Counted from the first letter of the stretch, positions 53,030-62,327 are shown. The stretch is 64,000 bases of DNA from G020348185 sp964525045 (GCA_964525045.1 CAZGFD010000001.1:186001-250000), one strand, 5' to 3'. Notes: generated by a model from the letters alone, not told the origin. Numbers and translations are program-made.

Positions 53030-53962
53030 GTGATTGTCAAACCGAAAATCCCATGGATTCAAGTTCTTTTTCACATCAAAGGAAGCAGTTTCGAGGAGAC
53101 ATGGCCCCGCATTTTGATGGCTACAATCATCGCCATCGTCGTGACCTTCATCGAGATTCGGTACGGACTGCAAGAGTATACCCTCACGACGACCCCCTTT
53201 ACCTTAATCGGTGTCGCGCTTGGCATCTTCCTTGGGTTTCGCAACAATGCTTCCTATGACCGCTTTTGGGAAGCGCGAATATTGTGGGGCTCTCTTATCA
53301 ACACCTCACGGAGCTTGGCCCGACAAGCGTATTCGTTAACCTTTGATAAGACGAACTCTCTAGAGCTGAACCTTTTTCGTGAAGCGTTTGTGAAACGCGT
53401 GATCGCTTTTGGTCATGCCTTCCGGCATCATTTAAGAGACTCCGATCCAATTTCAGACATTACAAAATTTCTGGCACCCGATGATCTTTCGGAGGTAAAG
53501 AATTCGACTCACCGCCCACTATTTATTCTGCAACAACTCGGGCGTGATCTCGCCAAAGCGAAGGAAAAAAGTTGGCTTCCAGAAATTAATGTTCTGGCCA
53601 TCGACGGGCAACTGGTCGAGCTGGCGAACATTCTTGGCGCGTGCGAAAGAATCAAAAACACTCCCATTCCCTTTACCTATACCGTCTTAATCCACCGCAT
53701 TGTGGCCTTCTACTGCTTTTTCCTTCCGTTCGGCCTTATCGACACGGCAGGTGCCATGACGCCGTTTGTCGTTTTCTTGATCTCCCATGCGTTTTTTGGC
53801 TTGGACGCCATTGGTGACGAAATCGCCGAACCTTTTGACATGCTCCCCAATAATCTAGCCCTCTCAGCTATGTCCCGGACTATCGAAATCAACCTCTTGG
53901 AACTCATCAACGATCCGAACCGGCCGGAACCTGAAGCGCCGATTGACGGAATTTTACTCTAA
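53030..53962 (+). CDS. Bestrophin-like (UPF0187/YneE) chloride channel protein
   Basis: A 310-residue inner-membrane protein of the bestrophin family, which in other organisms forms pentameric anion or cation channels. The N-terminal membrane segments include MATIIAIVVTFIEI and FTLIGVALGIFLGFRNNASY, then DRFWEARILWGSLINTSR, the family's most conserved stretch. PFGLIDTAGAMTPFVVFL lies near the C-terminus. The GTG start at 53030 has GGAGGGGG nine bases upstream. Its physiological ion is unknown. Confidence 0.92.
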   Translation: MIVKPKIPWIQVLFHIKGSSFEETWPRILMATIIAIVVTFIEIRYGLQEYTLTTTPFTLIGVALGIFLGFRNNASYDRFWEARILWGSLINTSRSLARQAYSLTFDKTNSLELNLFREAFVKRVIAFGHAFRHHLRDSDPISDITKFLAPDDLSEVKNSTHRPLFILQQLGRDLAKAKEKSWLPEINVLAIDGQLVELANILGACERIKNTPIPFTYTVLIHRIVAFYCFFLPFGLIDTAGAMTPFVVFLISHAFFGLDAIGDEIAEPFDMLPNNLALSAMSRTIEINLLELINDPNRPEPEAPIDGILL

Positions 53963-54323
53963 TTCGAAGGAGGGCCCCTCAGCGCATGGCCAGGAGGCAT
54001 GGAGTTCGATAGATCAAAAGGGATTGGTAGAGAACTGGCTTTGATTTTTGTGGGTCTTGGGCTGCGTGAGGTTGCCCTAAAACTGACAGGGGCTTACTCT
54101 TTATTAGCGGACCCCGGATTTGATTTTAGTGATAAGGGCTTAAGTTTGTTAGATCTAATTCGTATTAACTAATAGGCCAAAAAAAATCAGATTGATTCAT
54201 TAATTAGGTGTTAGGTAAAGTGTAGAGGGGTTCCATAACTTGGCAACGGAACAAAACACTTGAATTTGAAAGGAATTGAGTTTTTTCCAACTGTCTCCAG
54301 GAAACGTTAGGGATGCCATAGGA

Positions 54324-54354
54324 GAAGCCGCTGGAGTGTTGATCCAGCGGCTTC
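54324..54354. other. Stable hairpin between the bestrophin and SUMF1-like genes
   Basis: A perfect 12-bp stem, GAAGCCGCTGGA and its complement, has a 7-nt loop and no U tract. It lies 360 bp after the bestrophin stop and about 90 bp before the SUMF1-like start. The surrounding stretch (53963-54447) shows no other gene or site. It could be part of a small RNA, an upstream terminator or a leader structure. Confidence 0.5.
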
Positions 54355-54447
54355 GTAATTAGTAGGGCTGGCATGATATGGTGTTAAGGAATGATAGCTG
54401 CAATCCGGAGTTAATATAAAAGTCATTTCCTACGATAGGGGAGCACG

Positions 54448-55314
54448 ATGAAACAGAAGTTCTTGTACAGCCTAGCTGGTGTAGTTCTTGGGTGTTTGTT
54501 GCCTCTTGGTGCCTGGGGGGAGGTAGGGGAAAATTCAAGTCCGCAGGATGCGGAAGCCGATAACGCTCCGAAACCAGGTTCCATGATTGTAATTCCGGAA
54601 GGGGAATTCATCATGGGAGACAATGATGGCCTGCGGAACGAGCGTCCCGAGCATCAGGTGTGGTTAGATACCTATAAAATCGACCGGTTTGAAGTGACTA
54701 TGGAAGAGTATCAAAAATTTCTTGATGATAATTATAGCGTGGAGCCACCGCCACTCTGGGATGATGGAGCAGCTCTTAGTGAGGCTTCGGATCGTCCTGC
54801 CGTAGGAGTGACGTGGCCCGCGGCGAAACAATACTGTGAGTGGGTGGGGAAGCGGCTTCCGACAGAGGCGGAATGGGAAAAGGCCGCCAGAGGTACTGAC
54901 GGCCGCCGTTTTCCATGGGGGCATATGCAACCCTTTGTGGATATTGCCCGTTATAATCAGGGAATTACTGGATGGGTCAGTTACACCTTGACACTGGCCC
55001 CGGTCACCAGCGGAACAACGGGAATGAGCATCCGGCATGGGTTAAAAACGGGTGGGAAAAGCCCCTACGGCCTCTATCACATGGCTGGGAACGCCGCCGA
55101 GTGGGTGGCCGATTGGTATGACCGGCACTATTATGAGGACAGCCCACCCAGAAACCCGAAAGGTCCGAAAGAAGGTGACGGGAAAGTCCTGAGAGGCGGC
55201 TCGTGGGAAGATGAACCAAGAAGAATCCGGGTCACCGCTCGAGCCACAGCCGAACCCGAATTTAGTGAGTTGACGATAGGATTTCGTTGCGCAAAGGATA
55301 TCGATAAGAAATAG
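54448..55314 (+). CDS. Exported SUMF1/FGE-sulfatase-domain protein
   Basis: A 288-residue periplasmic protein. The signal peptide is LYSLAGVVLGCLLPLGAWG. The SUMF1-like fold shows MIVIPEGEFIMGDNDGLRNE, YKIDRFEVTMEEYQKF, GKRLPTEAEWEKAARG, YHMAGNAAEWVADW and VLRGGSW, all canonical. The Cys pair that catalyses formylglycine formation is missing in the region after VLRGGSW, with only GFRCAK at the end, so a binding (lectin-like) role is more likely than sulfatase maturation. No sulfatase gene is near. Confidence 0.88.
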   Translation: MKQKFLYSLAGVVLGCLLPLGAWGEVGENSSPQDAEADNAPKPGSMIVIPEGEFIMGDNDGLRNERPEHQVWLDTYKIDRFEVTMEEYQKFLDDNYSVEPPPLWDDGAALSEASDRPAVGVTWPAAKQYCEWVGKRLPTEAEWEKAARGTDGRRFPWGHMQPFVDIARYNQGITGWVSYTLTLAPVTSGTTGMSIRHGLKTGGKSPYGLYHMAGNAAEWVADWYDRHYYEDSPPRNPKGPKEGDGKVLRGGSWEDEPRRIRVTARATAEPEFSELTIGFRCAKDIDKK

Positions 55315-55898
55315 TTCCCTTTACGCAATCCGATACTCAAAACCCGAAACCGGATTTCCTCGAAATACCCCCATGAGCACCTGCTTGTACTTCCACACGT
55401 CTCACACTTGAGACATGTTCCGTTCCGAACTTAAAGATTAAACTTGGAAAGAACTGTTTTTTAAAGAAGAGACCTCTCGAAGGAGGTTGGGCAATCTAAT
55501 GTTTGTGGGAAGTGAAGTAATGAGCTTTTTCCCTACTTCAAGGTCCGCATCCGGCCCAGGCTGTGTGAATACTCGGAATTTTCTGAAATCAGGGGGTGCC
55601 TTGCCCCTTCCTTAGACGGAGATCGTGGAATATAGGCGATCCTCGAAAGAAAAATTTTTAGATCAAATTTTTCTACGGAGTTTTCACACAGCCTCGACCA
55701 ATAGCGGATATAATGCTCCGCAAGAGCGACGCGGCTCTGCCGCTTCCGACTGCATGCGCTAGTTATCCGTTTCTATTCACATAGTCCGACAACTTGCCTA
55801 ATGTGATTGGATTGCTTCGCTTCAGTGAAAAGGGGGAAGACCAGTTTTTCCTTGGGACGACATGACCTGAATCGAGCGACTCGGCTAGGATAAGGAGC
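55315..55898. other. Intergenic stretch of about 580 bp without a recognised gene
   Basis: A short heptad array (CAAAACCCGAAACCGG at 55337-55352) follows the SUMF1-like gene. The remainder has several small inverted repeats (for example GGGGGTGCCTTGCCCC near 55590) but no convincing gene, tRNA or CRISPR. A recombination remnant is possible. Confidence 0.45.
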
Positions 55899-57416
55899 TT
55901 ATTCAGGCAAGAGGTCGTATAACTTCTTGTGGTCGATCTTGCCGCTTGTGGTCAGCGGCATGGTCTCGATGTAATGGATACGGGTAGGGACTTTGTAAGC
56001 AGCAATCTCCCCTTTCGTAAATTCGATGAGCCTCTCTTCTGTGAGAGATGCCCCCTCTCTCGGCACCACAAAAGCCACAGGAATATGCCCCTCCTTTTCA
56101 TCCGGTACTCCAATTACGGCGGCCGCTTTAATCCCCGGATGTCGGTAAAGCGCGTCTTCCACTTCCCCTGGATCGATATTCGACGTATTCCTGATAATAA
56201 TGTTCTTGATACGCCCACTGAAATAATAGTTACCACTCTCATCTTTTATTGCACAGTCGCCCGTCTTGAACCACCCATCGAAAAACGCCTCGGCGGTCGC
56301 CTTTTCATTATTCCAGTAGTGAGACATCACCATAGGTCCTCTAATCCATATCTCACCCATCTCCCCCAGAGGGAGCTCGTGACCCTTTTTATCGACAATC
56401 CTTAGTTCCGCTCCCTTGACCGGCTTACCGATGTATCCTCTCCGGTCAAATTTCGCTTCCCTTGCCACAGTGAGCCAGATGGCTTCCGTCATGCCGTAGC
56501 CGAGCTGAATGGGGTATCCCGAGAGATCGAGAAACCGTTGCTGCAAGGCAGAAGGTAGGTCGTCTCCCCCTGTATAAATGCCCCTCAGCGATGAGAACGT
56601 TTCCGCCGTGCACTTGCCGGAATCAAGAAGGTGCATAAGAATATCGATGTGCGTGACGATTAATGAAGGCTTGTATTGGTTGATATTCCCTAAATACGAA
56701 TCGATATCGAAGCCGTTCTCGACAATGACCGTTCCTCCGCTCTTGAGCATGGTGAACGTTTCCATGAATCCACTGATGTGACACTGAGGTTCTTGTACGA
56801 GTATCGTGTCCGCGGGGGTAATTCCTGCCAAAGCGTCCAAGGTGGAATCAAGGATTCCTATTACCGACGAGTGGGTGTGCACCACGCCTTTGGGTTCCCC
56901 AGTCGAGCCTGAGGTGAAGAAGAGTACTGCGGGCGTCGTGGGCGAGAGGTGGGGAGCGGTGTACCGACGGGGTTCGGACAAGAGGGTCTCAAATGCTGGG
57001 TAAATGGTCGATTCCTGCTCGCCCAAGACCATGACCCTATCCACCGACGTTTCGCTAATCTCAAAGCGTTCGAGAAGATTCAGCCGGTCGGCTTCGATGA
57101 TGAGCCAGACTGCTTCCGAATTCCCTAATGTCCGCTTCAGTTCTGGAGCAGCGTAACGACGGTTGAGCGGCATTGCAATGGCCCCAGATTTGAAGCAGGC
57201 GAGGTAAATGAGGACGATCTCAAGACCGTTCGGAAGCATGAAGGCGACGGGCTTCCCTTGCAGGCCCTCTTTCGCGAAAGTGGAGGCAAGGGTTTCTGCC
57301 TGTGAATGGATGTCTTGGTAACTGTAGATACGGTGATTAATGATAAGCGCGGATCGGTCAGGCGAATCGCCAATCGTCCTCTCAAGCAGCCAGCTGTTGG
57401 ATCGGATTTCGGTCAT
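55899..57416 (-). CDS. AMP-dependent acyl-CoA synthetase/ligase
   Basis: A member of the ANL superfamily that activates a carboxylic acid with ATP and passes it to CoA or another acceptor. The phosphate loop FTSGSTGEPKGVVHTH lies near residue 170. IQLGYGMTEAIWLTVAREAK and TGDCAIKDESGNYYFSGRIK match motifs A5 and A7/A8. The catalytic Lys of A10 is in TTSGKIDHKKL. I favour the ATG at 57416 (57428 and 57479 are also in frame). No thiolase, carrier protein or other lipid gene is adjacent, so the substrate is unknown. It lies alone, with 380 bp of empty sequence upstream. Confidence 0.9.
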   Translation of the reverse strand: MTEIRSNSWLLERTIGDSPDRSALIINHRIYSYQDIHSQAETLASTFAKEGLQGKPVAFMLPNGLEIVLIYLACFKSGAIAMPLNRRYAAPELKRTLGNSEAVWLIIEADRLNLLERFEISETSVDRVMVLGEQESTIYPAFETLLSEPRRYTAPHLSPTTPAVLFFTSGSTGEPKGVVHTHSSVIGILDSTLDALAGITPADTILVQEPQCHISGFMETFTMLKSGGTVIVENGFDIDSYLGNINQYKPSLIVTHIDILMHLLDSGKCTAETFSSLRGIYTGGDDLPSALQQRFLDLSGYPIQLGYGMTEAIWLTVAREAKFDRRGYIGKPVKGAELRIVDKKGHELPLGEMGEIWIRGPMVMSHYWNNEKATAEAFFDGWFKTGDCAIKDESGNYYFSGRIKNIIIRNTSNIDPGEVEDALYRHPGIKAAAVIGVPDEKEGHIPVAFVVPREGASLTEERLIEFTKGEIAAYKVPTRIHYIETMPLTTSGKIDHKKLYDLLPE

Positions 57417-57797
57417 TACCAATCCCATCCCGGACAAGTCCAAGTATGCCAGAAACTTACGCTGAAATTGGCATGACAAACGGGCGGCCGATTAAAGGGG
57501 GCACATCATCGACACCCAGCCTATCGTGTAGACTAATAAATCATGTACCCATTCTTAGTCAAAAGGCAACCCTTAATAGCTGCTGATTCCTAATCAGCTG
57601 CAGTTCTTACTTTGTCAAATTGGAAGGTCGCTTACCGGCCAGTAGCGGACTAAGTCTTAATGGAAATATTGAAGAGTACTGACCAGAATTGTCAAAGGTT
57701 ATATTATCACTCAAACAGGGTCTTCTATTGCTCCCCGCTATGCTAAAATCCTACCCGTTCAGTAGCATAGAAATGCCATCGTTGGATTTTTACAATA

Positions 57798-58382
57798 ATG
57801 AAAACCCTCTCCCGTCGCATCCATCTCGTGGTTTGGCTGATCGTGTTCTCGATGGTCAGCGCTTGGGCGATTGAAATTTACCTGAGTACGTCTCCCGACC
57901 AGCCATTCGGTCATACCCAAATGGCTCACATCGTCGGTTGGGTAGGCCTAGTGATGATCGGGCTGACCCTTGTCTATCCCATCAAACGACGGCTTCATCC
58001 TAATCAGGTCTGGCCCAAGAAATGGTTTGAAATTCATCAGGTTCTAGGAATTGCTGGTCCTTTATTAATTTTGATTCATTCTGGATTTCACTTCCATGCT
58101 CTCGTCCCGGTATTGGCTCTAGTAGCCATGGCCCTCGTGGTGTTTAGTGGCATCACAGGACAGGCCATACACTATTTGGCCTTTCAGACGCTCTACCAAC
58201 AACGTCATGAACTATCGGCACAGGGCTTATCAGAAGAAGCCGTGGAATCACGCCTGCATGATCTTGTCATGGAGGTAGAAACCCTCCGAGCATGGCGATG
58301 TATCCATGGCCCTCTGACCTTAACCTTCGTCGTGCTCACCCTCGTCCATATCGGAGGAGCCCTTTATTATGGTGGCTTGTAG
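57798..58382 (+). CDS. Di-haem cytochrome b-like membrane protein
   Basis: A 194-residue integral membrane protein with five hydrophobic segments. Two pairs of His, each 14 residues apart (His80/His94 in HQVLG ... HSGFH, and His170/His184 in IHGPL ... VHIGG), lie in helices three and five. This spacing is the usual way of holding two stacked haems b, as in ferric reductases, cytochrome b561 and formate dehydrogenase gamma subunits. The pentahaem cytochrome c gene starts four bases later. Electron transfer between the quinone pool and the cytochrome c is inferred. Confidence 0.65.
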   Translation: MKTLSRRIHLVVWLIVFSMVSAWAIEIYLSTSPDQPFGHTQMAHIVGWVGLVMIGLTLVYPIKRRLHPNQVWPKKWFEIHQVLGIAGPLLILIHSGFHFHALVPVLALVAMALVVFSGITGQAIHYLAFQTLYQQRHELSAQGLSEEAVESRLHDLVMEVETLRAWRCIHGPLTLTFVVLTLVHIGGALYYGGL

Positions 58383-58385
58383 CTA

Positions 58386-58976
58386 ATGGGGTGCCTGCGG
58401 CCATGGGTGTCTCCCCTTGTCCTTATTCTCACACTCTTATTATTGGTGTATATCGGGTGGGGCACCGTGAACACACCAGAAACCTTATGGTCTCCAGGTC
58501 ATCTTAGTCGTCATCATACCGATATCACGAAATGTGAACGCTGCCATCAGCCGTTCAAAAAAACACCCAATTCCAAATGTCTTGCCTGTCATACAACTGA
58601 AGCCTTTCAGGCCAGAGCTCAGGCCGCCGTGAGTCATTTTCATCAAGAAGTTATAAGTCGAAAGCAATCCTGTCTTGAATGCCATACCGAGCATCGTGGA
58701 GCCTTGAGCAGCATTACCATCAGAGGAATGCACAATCCGCATGGAGAATTCATTTTCCGAGCCACGAGCGCGTCTTCCTGCTCGGACTGTCACCGTTTTG
58801 AAACGGGCAAGGACAAACTGAAACCAATCCTTTTACAGAATGGGCTAGTGAACGACCTTATCGAGGAAGGAGAAGGGGCCCATCAATCAGGACGGTTTGC
58901 CAAATGTTTGAAATGTCACATCGGAGGGCAGTTAGATATTGACGACGAGAATGATGATGACGACGATGATGATTGA
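58386..58976 (+). CDS. Membrane-anchored pentahaem cytochrome c with Asp-rich tail
   Basis: A 196-residue protein with an N-terminal membrane anchor (PLVLILTLLLLVYIGWG). Five CxxCH haem-binding motifs are present: CERCH, CLACH, CLECH, CSDCH and CLKCH. Nearby extra His residues (HHTD, HFHQE, HNPHGE) could be axial ligands. The C-terminal 15 residues are almost all Asp, Glu or Asn, which is odd; this could be a metal-binding or protein-docking tail. It forms a tight pair with the upstream cytochrome b. It resembles NapC/NrfH or c7-type carriers only in outline. Confidence 0.85.
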   Translation: MGCLRPWVSPLVLILTLLLLVYIGWGTVNTPETLWSPGHLSRHHTDITKCERCHQPFKKTPNSKCLACHTTEAFQARAQAAVSHFHQEVISRKQSCLECHTEHRGALSSITIRGMHNPHGEFIFRATSASSCSDCHRFETGKDKLKPILLQNGLVNDLIEEGEGAHQSGRFAKCLKCHIGGQLDIDDENDDDDDDD

Positions 58977-59150
58977 ACCCCGTTCCTTTAGCTTTTTTTA
59001 CCTCTTCCCCCTATGGCGTGACGCCCTATCAGACTTTTATTCCAAATGTCCGCTTCGGGTCGTTACGGGACCTTCAGAAATTTTCCCGACAAACTGCTAC
59101 CGCATTGCAGGGAGGAGCTGATCCATCCATAGTTTATTAAGACGCCGTCC

Positions 59151-59723
59151 CTAAATAGCCTTCTCAACCAAGGCTTTCGCAACCCCTTTCGCAACCTTCG
59201 CGGCCTTGGGCTGTTTAGAAACCTGAGCCGTCACGGTCGCTCCTTCCAATAACAGCGCGATTTCTTCCGCTAACTTTTCAGCATTGTCCGCCCCAGCCTG
59301 TTCGCAGAGACGGCGAATATACCCTTTCAGTAAGCGCTTATATTCCATACAGACCTGGCGAATAGGCGTCTCGGTTGCCGAATATTCTCCAATCGCATTG
59401 ATGAACAAACAACCAAAAAAATTGGTTTGCCTAAACCAGTGTTCCGCCACATCAAAGATCGCCAGAAGCCGAGCCTTTGGGGTTTTGGCAGCGGCTTCGA
59501 CTCGGCGCATAAATTCATTACGGGCCAGACTGTCGTAGTGATGCAGCACTGCCAGGACAAGTTCTTCCTTCGAGCGGAAGTGCGAATAAAGCGTTTTTTT
59601 TGTCACCCCGGATTGTTCCGCGATGGTGTCCACGCCGGTTGCGTGAAATCCATTTTTCGCAAACAGCTTCGCCCCGGTTTGGATTAACTCCTCCCGCTTG
59701 GGAATTCTCGTTTTTTTTCTCAT
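59151..59723 (-). CDS. TetR-family transcriptional repressor
   Basis: A 190-residue one-component regulator. The helix-turn-helix reads GFHATGVDTIAEQSGVTKKT with LYSHFRSKEELV. The C-terminal ligand domain has EHWFRQTNFFGCLFINAIGE, the type seen in AcrR/NemR-like repressors. The Cys in NFFGC could sense electrophiles, but this is speculation. It is divergent from the envelope redox gene island at 59949. Two related palindromes in the shared promoter region are candidate operators. Confidence 0.93.
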   Translation of the reverse strand: MRKKTRIPKREELIQTGAKLFAKNGFHATGVDTIAEQSGVTKKTLYSHFRSKEELVLAVLHHYDSLARNEFMRRVEAAAKTPKARLLAIFDVAEHWFRQTNFFGCLFINAIGEYSATETPIRQVCMEYKRLLKGYIRRLCEQAGADNAEKLAEEIALLLEGATVTAQVSKQPKAAKVAKGVAKALVEKAI

Positions 59724-59728
59724 TAAAT

Positions 59729-59744
59729 TATACCGTTTGGTTTA
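59729..59744. promoter_or_regulatory. Candidate TetR operator, proximal to the regulator gene
   Basis: TATACCGTTTGGTTTA is a 16-bp palindrome with one mismatch, five bases before the regulator's start. It matches 59892-59907 at 11 of 16 positions. Confidence 0.4.
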
Positions 59745-59891
59745 TATTTATATTTTGTTTTATTCATGCATTCATACGATATATATTCAATTCTAATTAA
59801 AAAGACATTTAATATCAATGCATTAATTATTTTTCCAGCCGTAAAAAATAATTGTAACGAAAACGCCGCTCATTTTACTAACCATAAGAAC

Positions 59892-59907
59892 TATACGGAT
59901 CTGTATA
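59892..59907. promoter_or_regulatory. Candidate TetR operator, proximal to the YHS gene
   Basis: TATACGGATCTGTATA has perfect 5-bp arms and lies about 40 bp before the YHS-gene start. Together with 59729-59744 it suggests the pattern TATACsGnnnkGTwTA. Confidence 0.4.
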
Positions 59908-59948
59908 CATTAATCACAATTTTTTAACCATTCACAAGGAGATCCATC

Positions 59949-60410
59949 ATGAAAGCGATGAACACATCCGTTCTGGCCGCATTCGCCCTTTTCGTGGCCC
60001 TCGCGGCGACGCCAGTCTTGGCGCAGGATTACACCCATAGTACGCCGGGCATCAGCGGTTACGATCCCGTGGCCTACTTCACCGATGGCAAACCGGTGAA
60101 AGGCAGCGGGTACCACGTGGCCGAGTACCAAGGTGTCACCTATGCGTTTGCCAGTGAAGAGCATCAGGAGATGTTTGAAGCCAAACCCGGAAAGTACGTC
60201 CCCGCTTATGGCGGATACTGCGCCTATGGCGTGGCGGTTGGGAAAAAGTTTGTCATCGATCCGGAGGCCTGGAAGATCGTGAAGGGCAAACTGTATTTGA
60301 ATCTGGACAAGGATATCCAAAAGAAATGGAACAAGGATATCCCAGGCTATATTAAGAAGGCCGATGCCAATTGGATTGACATTAAAGAGAAGGCGGCGTC
60401 GGATTTATGA
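59949..60410 (+). CDS. Exported YHS-domain protein
   Basis: A 153-residue periplasmic protein. The signal peptide is SVLAAFALFVALAATPVLA. The YHS domain shows GYDPVAYFTDGKPVKGSGYH, EYQGVTYAFASEEHQEMFEA and YGGYCAYGVAVGKK. Such domains are thought to bind metal or small molecules and often lie near P-type ATPases or redox proteins. AAGGAG precedes the ATG. First gene of a rightward island divergent from tetR. Confidence 0.92.
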   Translation: MKAMNTSVLAAFALFVALAATPVLAQDYTHSTPGISGYDPVAYFTDGKPVKGSGYHVAEYQGVTYAFASEEHQEMFEAKPGKYVPAYGGYCAYGVAVGKKFVIDPEAWKIVKGKLYLNLDKDIQKKWNKDIPGYIKKADANWIDIKEKAASDL

Positions 60411-60495
60411 GGAATGAGGGTGAGGCCCGCTTCCCCGATTGCGGCGCGGGCCTCAATCCTCTTCCCTCGATGGGAGGCAAGGAAAGGAGACGTAC

Positions 60496-61089
60496 ATGAA
60501 ACACATCATCATCGGAACTGTTCTCATGCTCGCTGTGGGGATCTGGGCCGGCCTGGCGATGACGGAAGACACAAAACCGTTTGCGCCGAACGTCGATCCG
60601 GACACGGGGGCGATCACGGTTCCGGAAAACTATACGGAATGGCCGACCCTCGGCACCTGGGCGCATGCCAAAGTGGAAGGAGGACCGGGCCTTCAGGAAT
60701 ACCATACGGTCTATACACAACCGGAGACCATCGCCTATTACAAGAAAAAGGGCCGGTTCCCCGATGGCGCGGTGTTGGTGAAAGAACTCCTTAAAGCCGA
60801 AACCATGGCCATGACCACAGGGCCGGCCGTGGGGCATGCGACCACCATTACTGGCTGGTTCGTGTTGGTGAGAGACACCCAAGGCCGTTTTAAAGAATCA
60901 AGCCTGTGGGGTGATGGCTGGGGCTGGTCGCTCTTCAATGTGGACGACCCCAAACACACGACCTCCAAAAATTACAAAACCGACTGTCTGCCGTGTCACA
61001 GGCCGGCCAGAACCTTGGCTCCCAAAAACGCTGTGGACGCAGACAAATGGATTTACTCGTTCGGGTATCCGGTGCTTCAAAGAAAGTAA
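60496..61089 (+). CDS. Cytochrome P460-family c-type haem protein
   Basis: A 197-residue periplasmic protein. The signal peptide is IIIGTVLMLAVGIWAGLA. The P460 domain has FPDGAVLVKELL and SLWGDGWGWSLFN. The haem-binding motif CLPCH lies near residue 168. In ammonia oxidisers, P460 converts hydroxylamine and NO using a Lys-crosslinked haem; whether the crosslink Lys exists here cannot be told from sequence. GGAAAGGAG precedes the ATG. It lies about 85 bp after the YHS gene in the same direction. Confidence 0.88.
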   Translation: MKHIIIGTVLMLAVGIWAGLAMTEDTKPFAPNVDPDTGAITVPENYTEWPTLGTWAHAKVEGGPGLQEYHTVYTQPETIAYYKKKGRFPDGAVLVKELLKAETMAMTTGPAVGHATTITGWFVLVRDTQGRFKESSLWGDGWGWSLFNVDDPKHTTSKNYKTDCLPCHRPARTLAPKNAVDADKWIYSFGYPVLQRK

Positions 61090-61239
61090 TAGGCGGATGA
61101 CCAGAAGGTCGACGGACAAAAACAATGACAATCATCTATTCACTGAAGGATTAAATGGCGGGCGTGGACGAAAACGACACGAAGGCCGAAAAGGCTGTCC
61201 CTACCGTTGGTCCCACAAATCAGAAAAGGAGAAATCTTT

Positions 61240-61617
61240 ATGTTGAATAGCAAAACCATCTGCATCCTGTTTGGTTCGGTATTTGTGCTGGTCGGAATAT
61301 TGGGGTTTATTCCCAACCCGCTCGTTTCATCGGAGGGCCTCTTTGAAACGAATGCCATGCATAATTTCGTGCATCTGTTGACCGGGACCGCGTTTCTATT
61401 CGGCGGGTTGGTGTTAGAGGGCAAGGAAGGCCTAACCCTGAAGACCGTCACGGCCGTCTATTTTGGGGTGGCGCTCCTTGGCTTCCTGACAAGCGGCGAT
61501 ATGCTGTTGGGAATGGTGCACATCAACGAAGCGGACCGGTGGTTACATCTCGGCCTGGCTGTGGCCATGTTGGTGGTAGCGTTGGGGAGCGTGGAACCGG
61601 AAACCCAATTGGCCTGA
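61240..61617 (+). CDS. DUF4383-like membrane protein
   Basis: A 125-residue protein with about four hydrophobic helices (TICILFGSVFVLVGILGFIP, LLTGTAFLFGGLVL, VTAVYFGVALLGFL, LHLGLAVAMLVVALG). His residues lie in AMHNFVHLLTG, MVHINEAD and RWLHLGLA. The DUF4383 family is of unknown function. AAAAGGAG precedes the ATG. It follows cytochrome P460 by 150 bp, and the gap shows no gene. Confidence 0.75.
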   Translation: MLNSKTICILFGSVFVLVGILGFIPNPLVSSEGLFETNAMHNFVHLLTGTAFLFGGLVLEGKEGLTLKTVTAVYFGVALLGFLTSGDMLLGMVHINEADRWLHLGLAVAMLVVALGSVEPETQLA

Positions 61618-61756
61618 TCGGGCGTGGTCCGTCTGATCCCAGTCATGATGAGAAGGTTCTCGCGACACGGGATCATGTATTAAGAACAAATTCTCTCGGT
61701 CGTCAAAGTGACGATCGAGAATATTCACCAAAATCACAATACAAAGGAGACCTATC

Positions 61757-62308
61757 ATGAAAATCTTTACTCAAACATTCGCTTCTCTTGCATTGACCAG
61801 TGCGGTTTTAATGGGATGCATGACCGCGACCAGTCCTGCCACGGCCCAGCCAGAGCCCGTGTTGAACGATTTGGAAATTGCGCACATCGCGTATACGGCT
61901 GGGAACATCGATATTCGCTATGCCCATTTGGCGCTGGCGTTATCGGATAACCCGGAGGTGCGCCAATTCGCGGAACTGATGATTCGGGACCACACGGCGG
62001 TCAATAACAAAGCCTTGGCCCTGGTCAAGAAACTCCAACTCACACCCCGGGACAATGCAATGAGTCAGCAGTTGACCGAGCAAGCCACGAAGATTAGGAC
62101 CGAGCTGTCCCAACTTCGCGGAGAAGCCTTTGCCAAACGGTATGCCGCCAATGAACTTGGATACCATCAAACCGTGAACCATGTCGTGGAGAACGTGTTC
62201 CTTCCTCAAGCAAAGAACGAGGAACTCAAGGCCCTGCTCACGGCAGCCTTGCAGACTTTCAAGGTGCATGAAGGTCACGCCGCCACCATGAACGAAAAGG
62301 TGATGTAA
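61757..62308 (+). CDS. DUF4142 family exported protein
   Basis: A 183-residue four-helix-bundle-like protein of the DUF4142 family. A leader ending near MGCMTATSPATAQ could be lipobox-type (VLMGC). The helices include IRYAHLALALSDNPEVRQFA and ELMIRDHTAVNNKALALVKK, the family hallmark of two His/Asp-rich helices, and LGYHQTVNHVVENVFLPQAK. Function unknown; members often sit with stress and redox genes. AAAGGAG precedes the ATG. Confidence 0.88.
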   Translation: MKIFTQTFASLALTSAVLMGCMTATSPATAQPEPVLNDLEIAHIAYTAGNIDIRYAHLALALSDNPEVRQFAELMIRDHTAVNNKALALVKKLQLTPRDNAMSQQLTEQATKIRTELSQLRGEAFAKRYAANELGYHQTVNHVVENVFLPQAKNEELKALLTAALQTFKVHEGHAATMNEKVM

Positions 62309-62327
62309 CACACCCGTGGAGAAGACC

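Noticed and set aside
55770..55800. Possible integron attC-like core (GTTATCC near GCTAGTTATCC)
   Set aside because: The core does not match GTTRRRY and no paired inverse core lies at the right distance.
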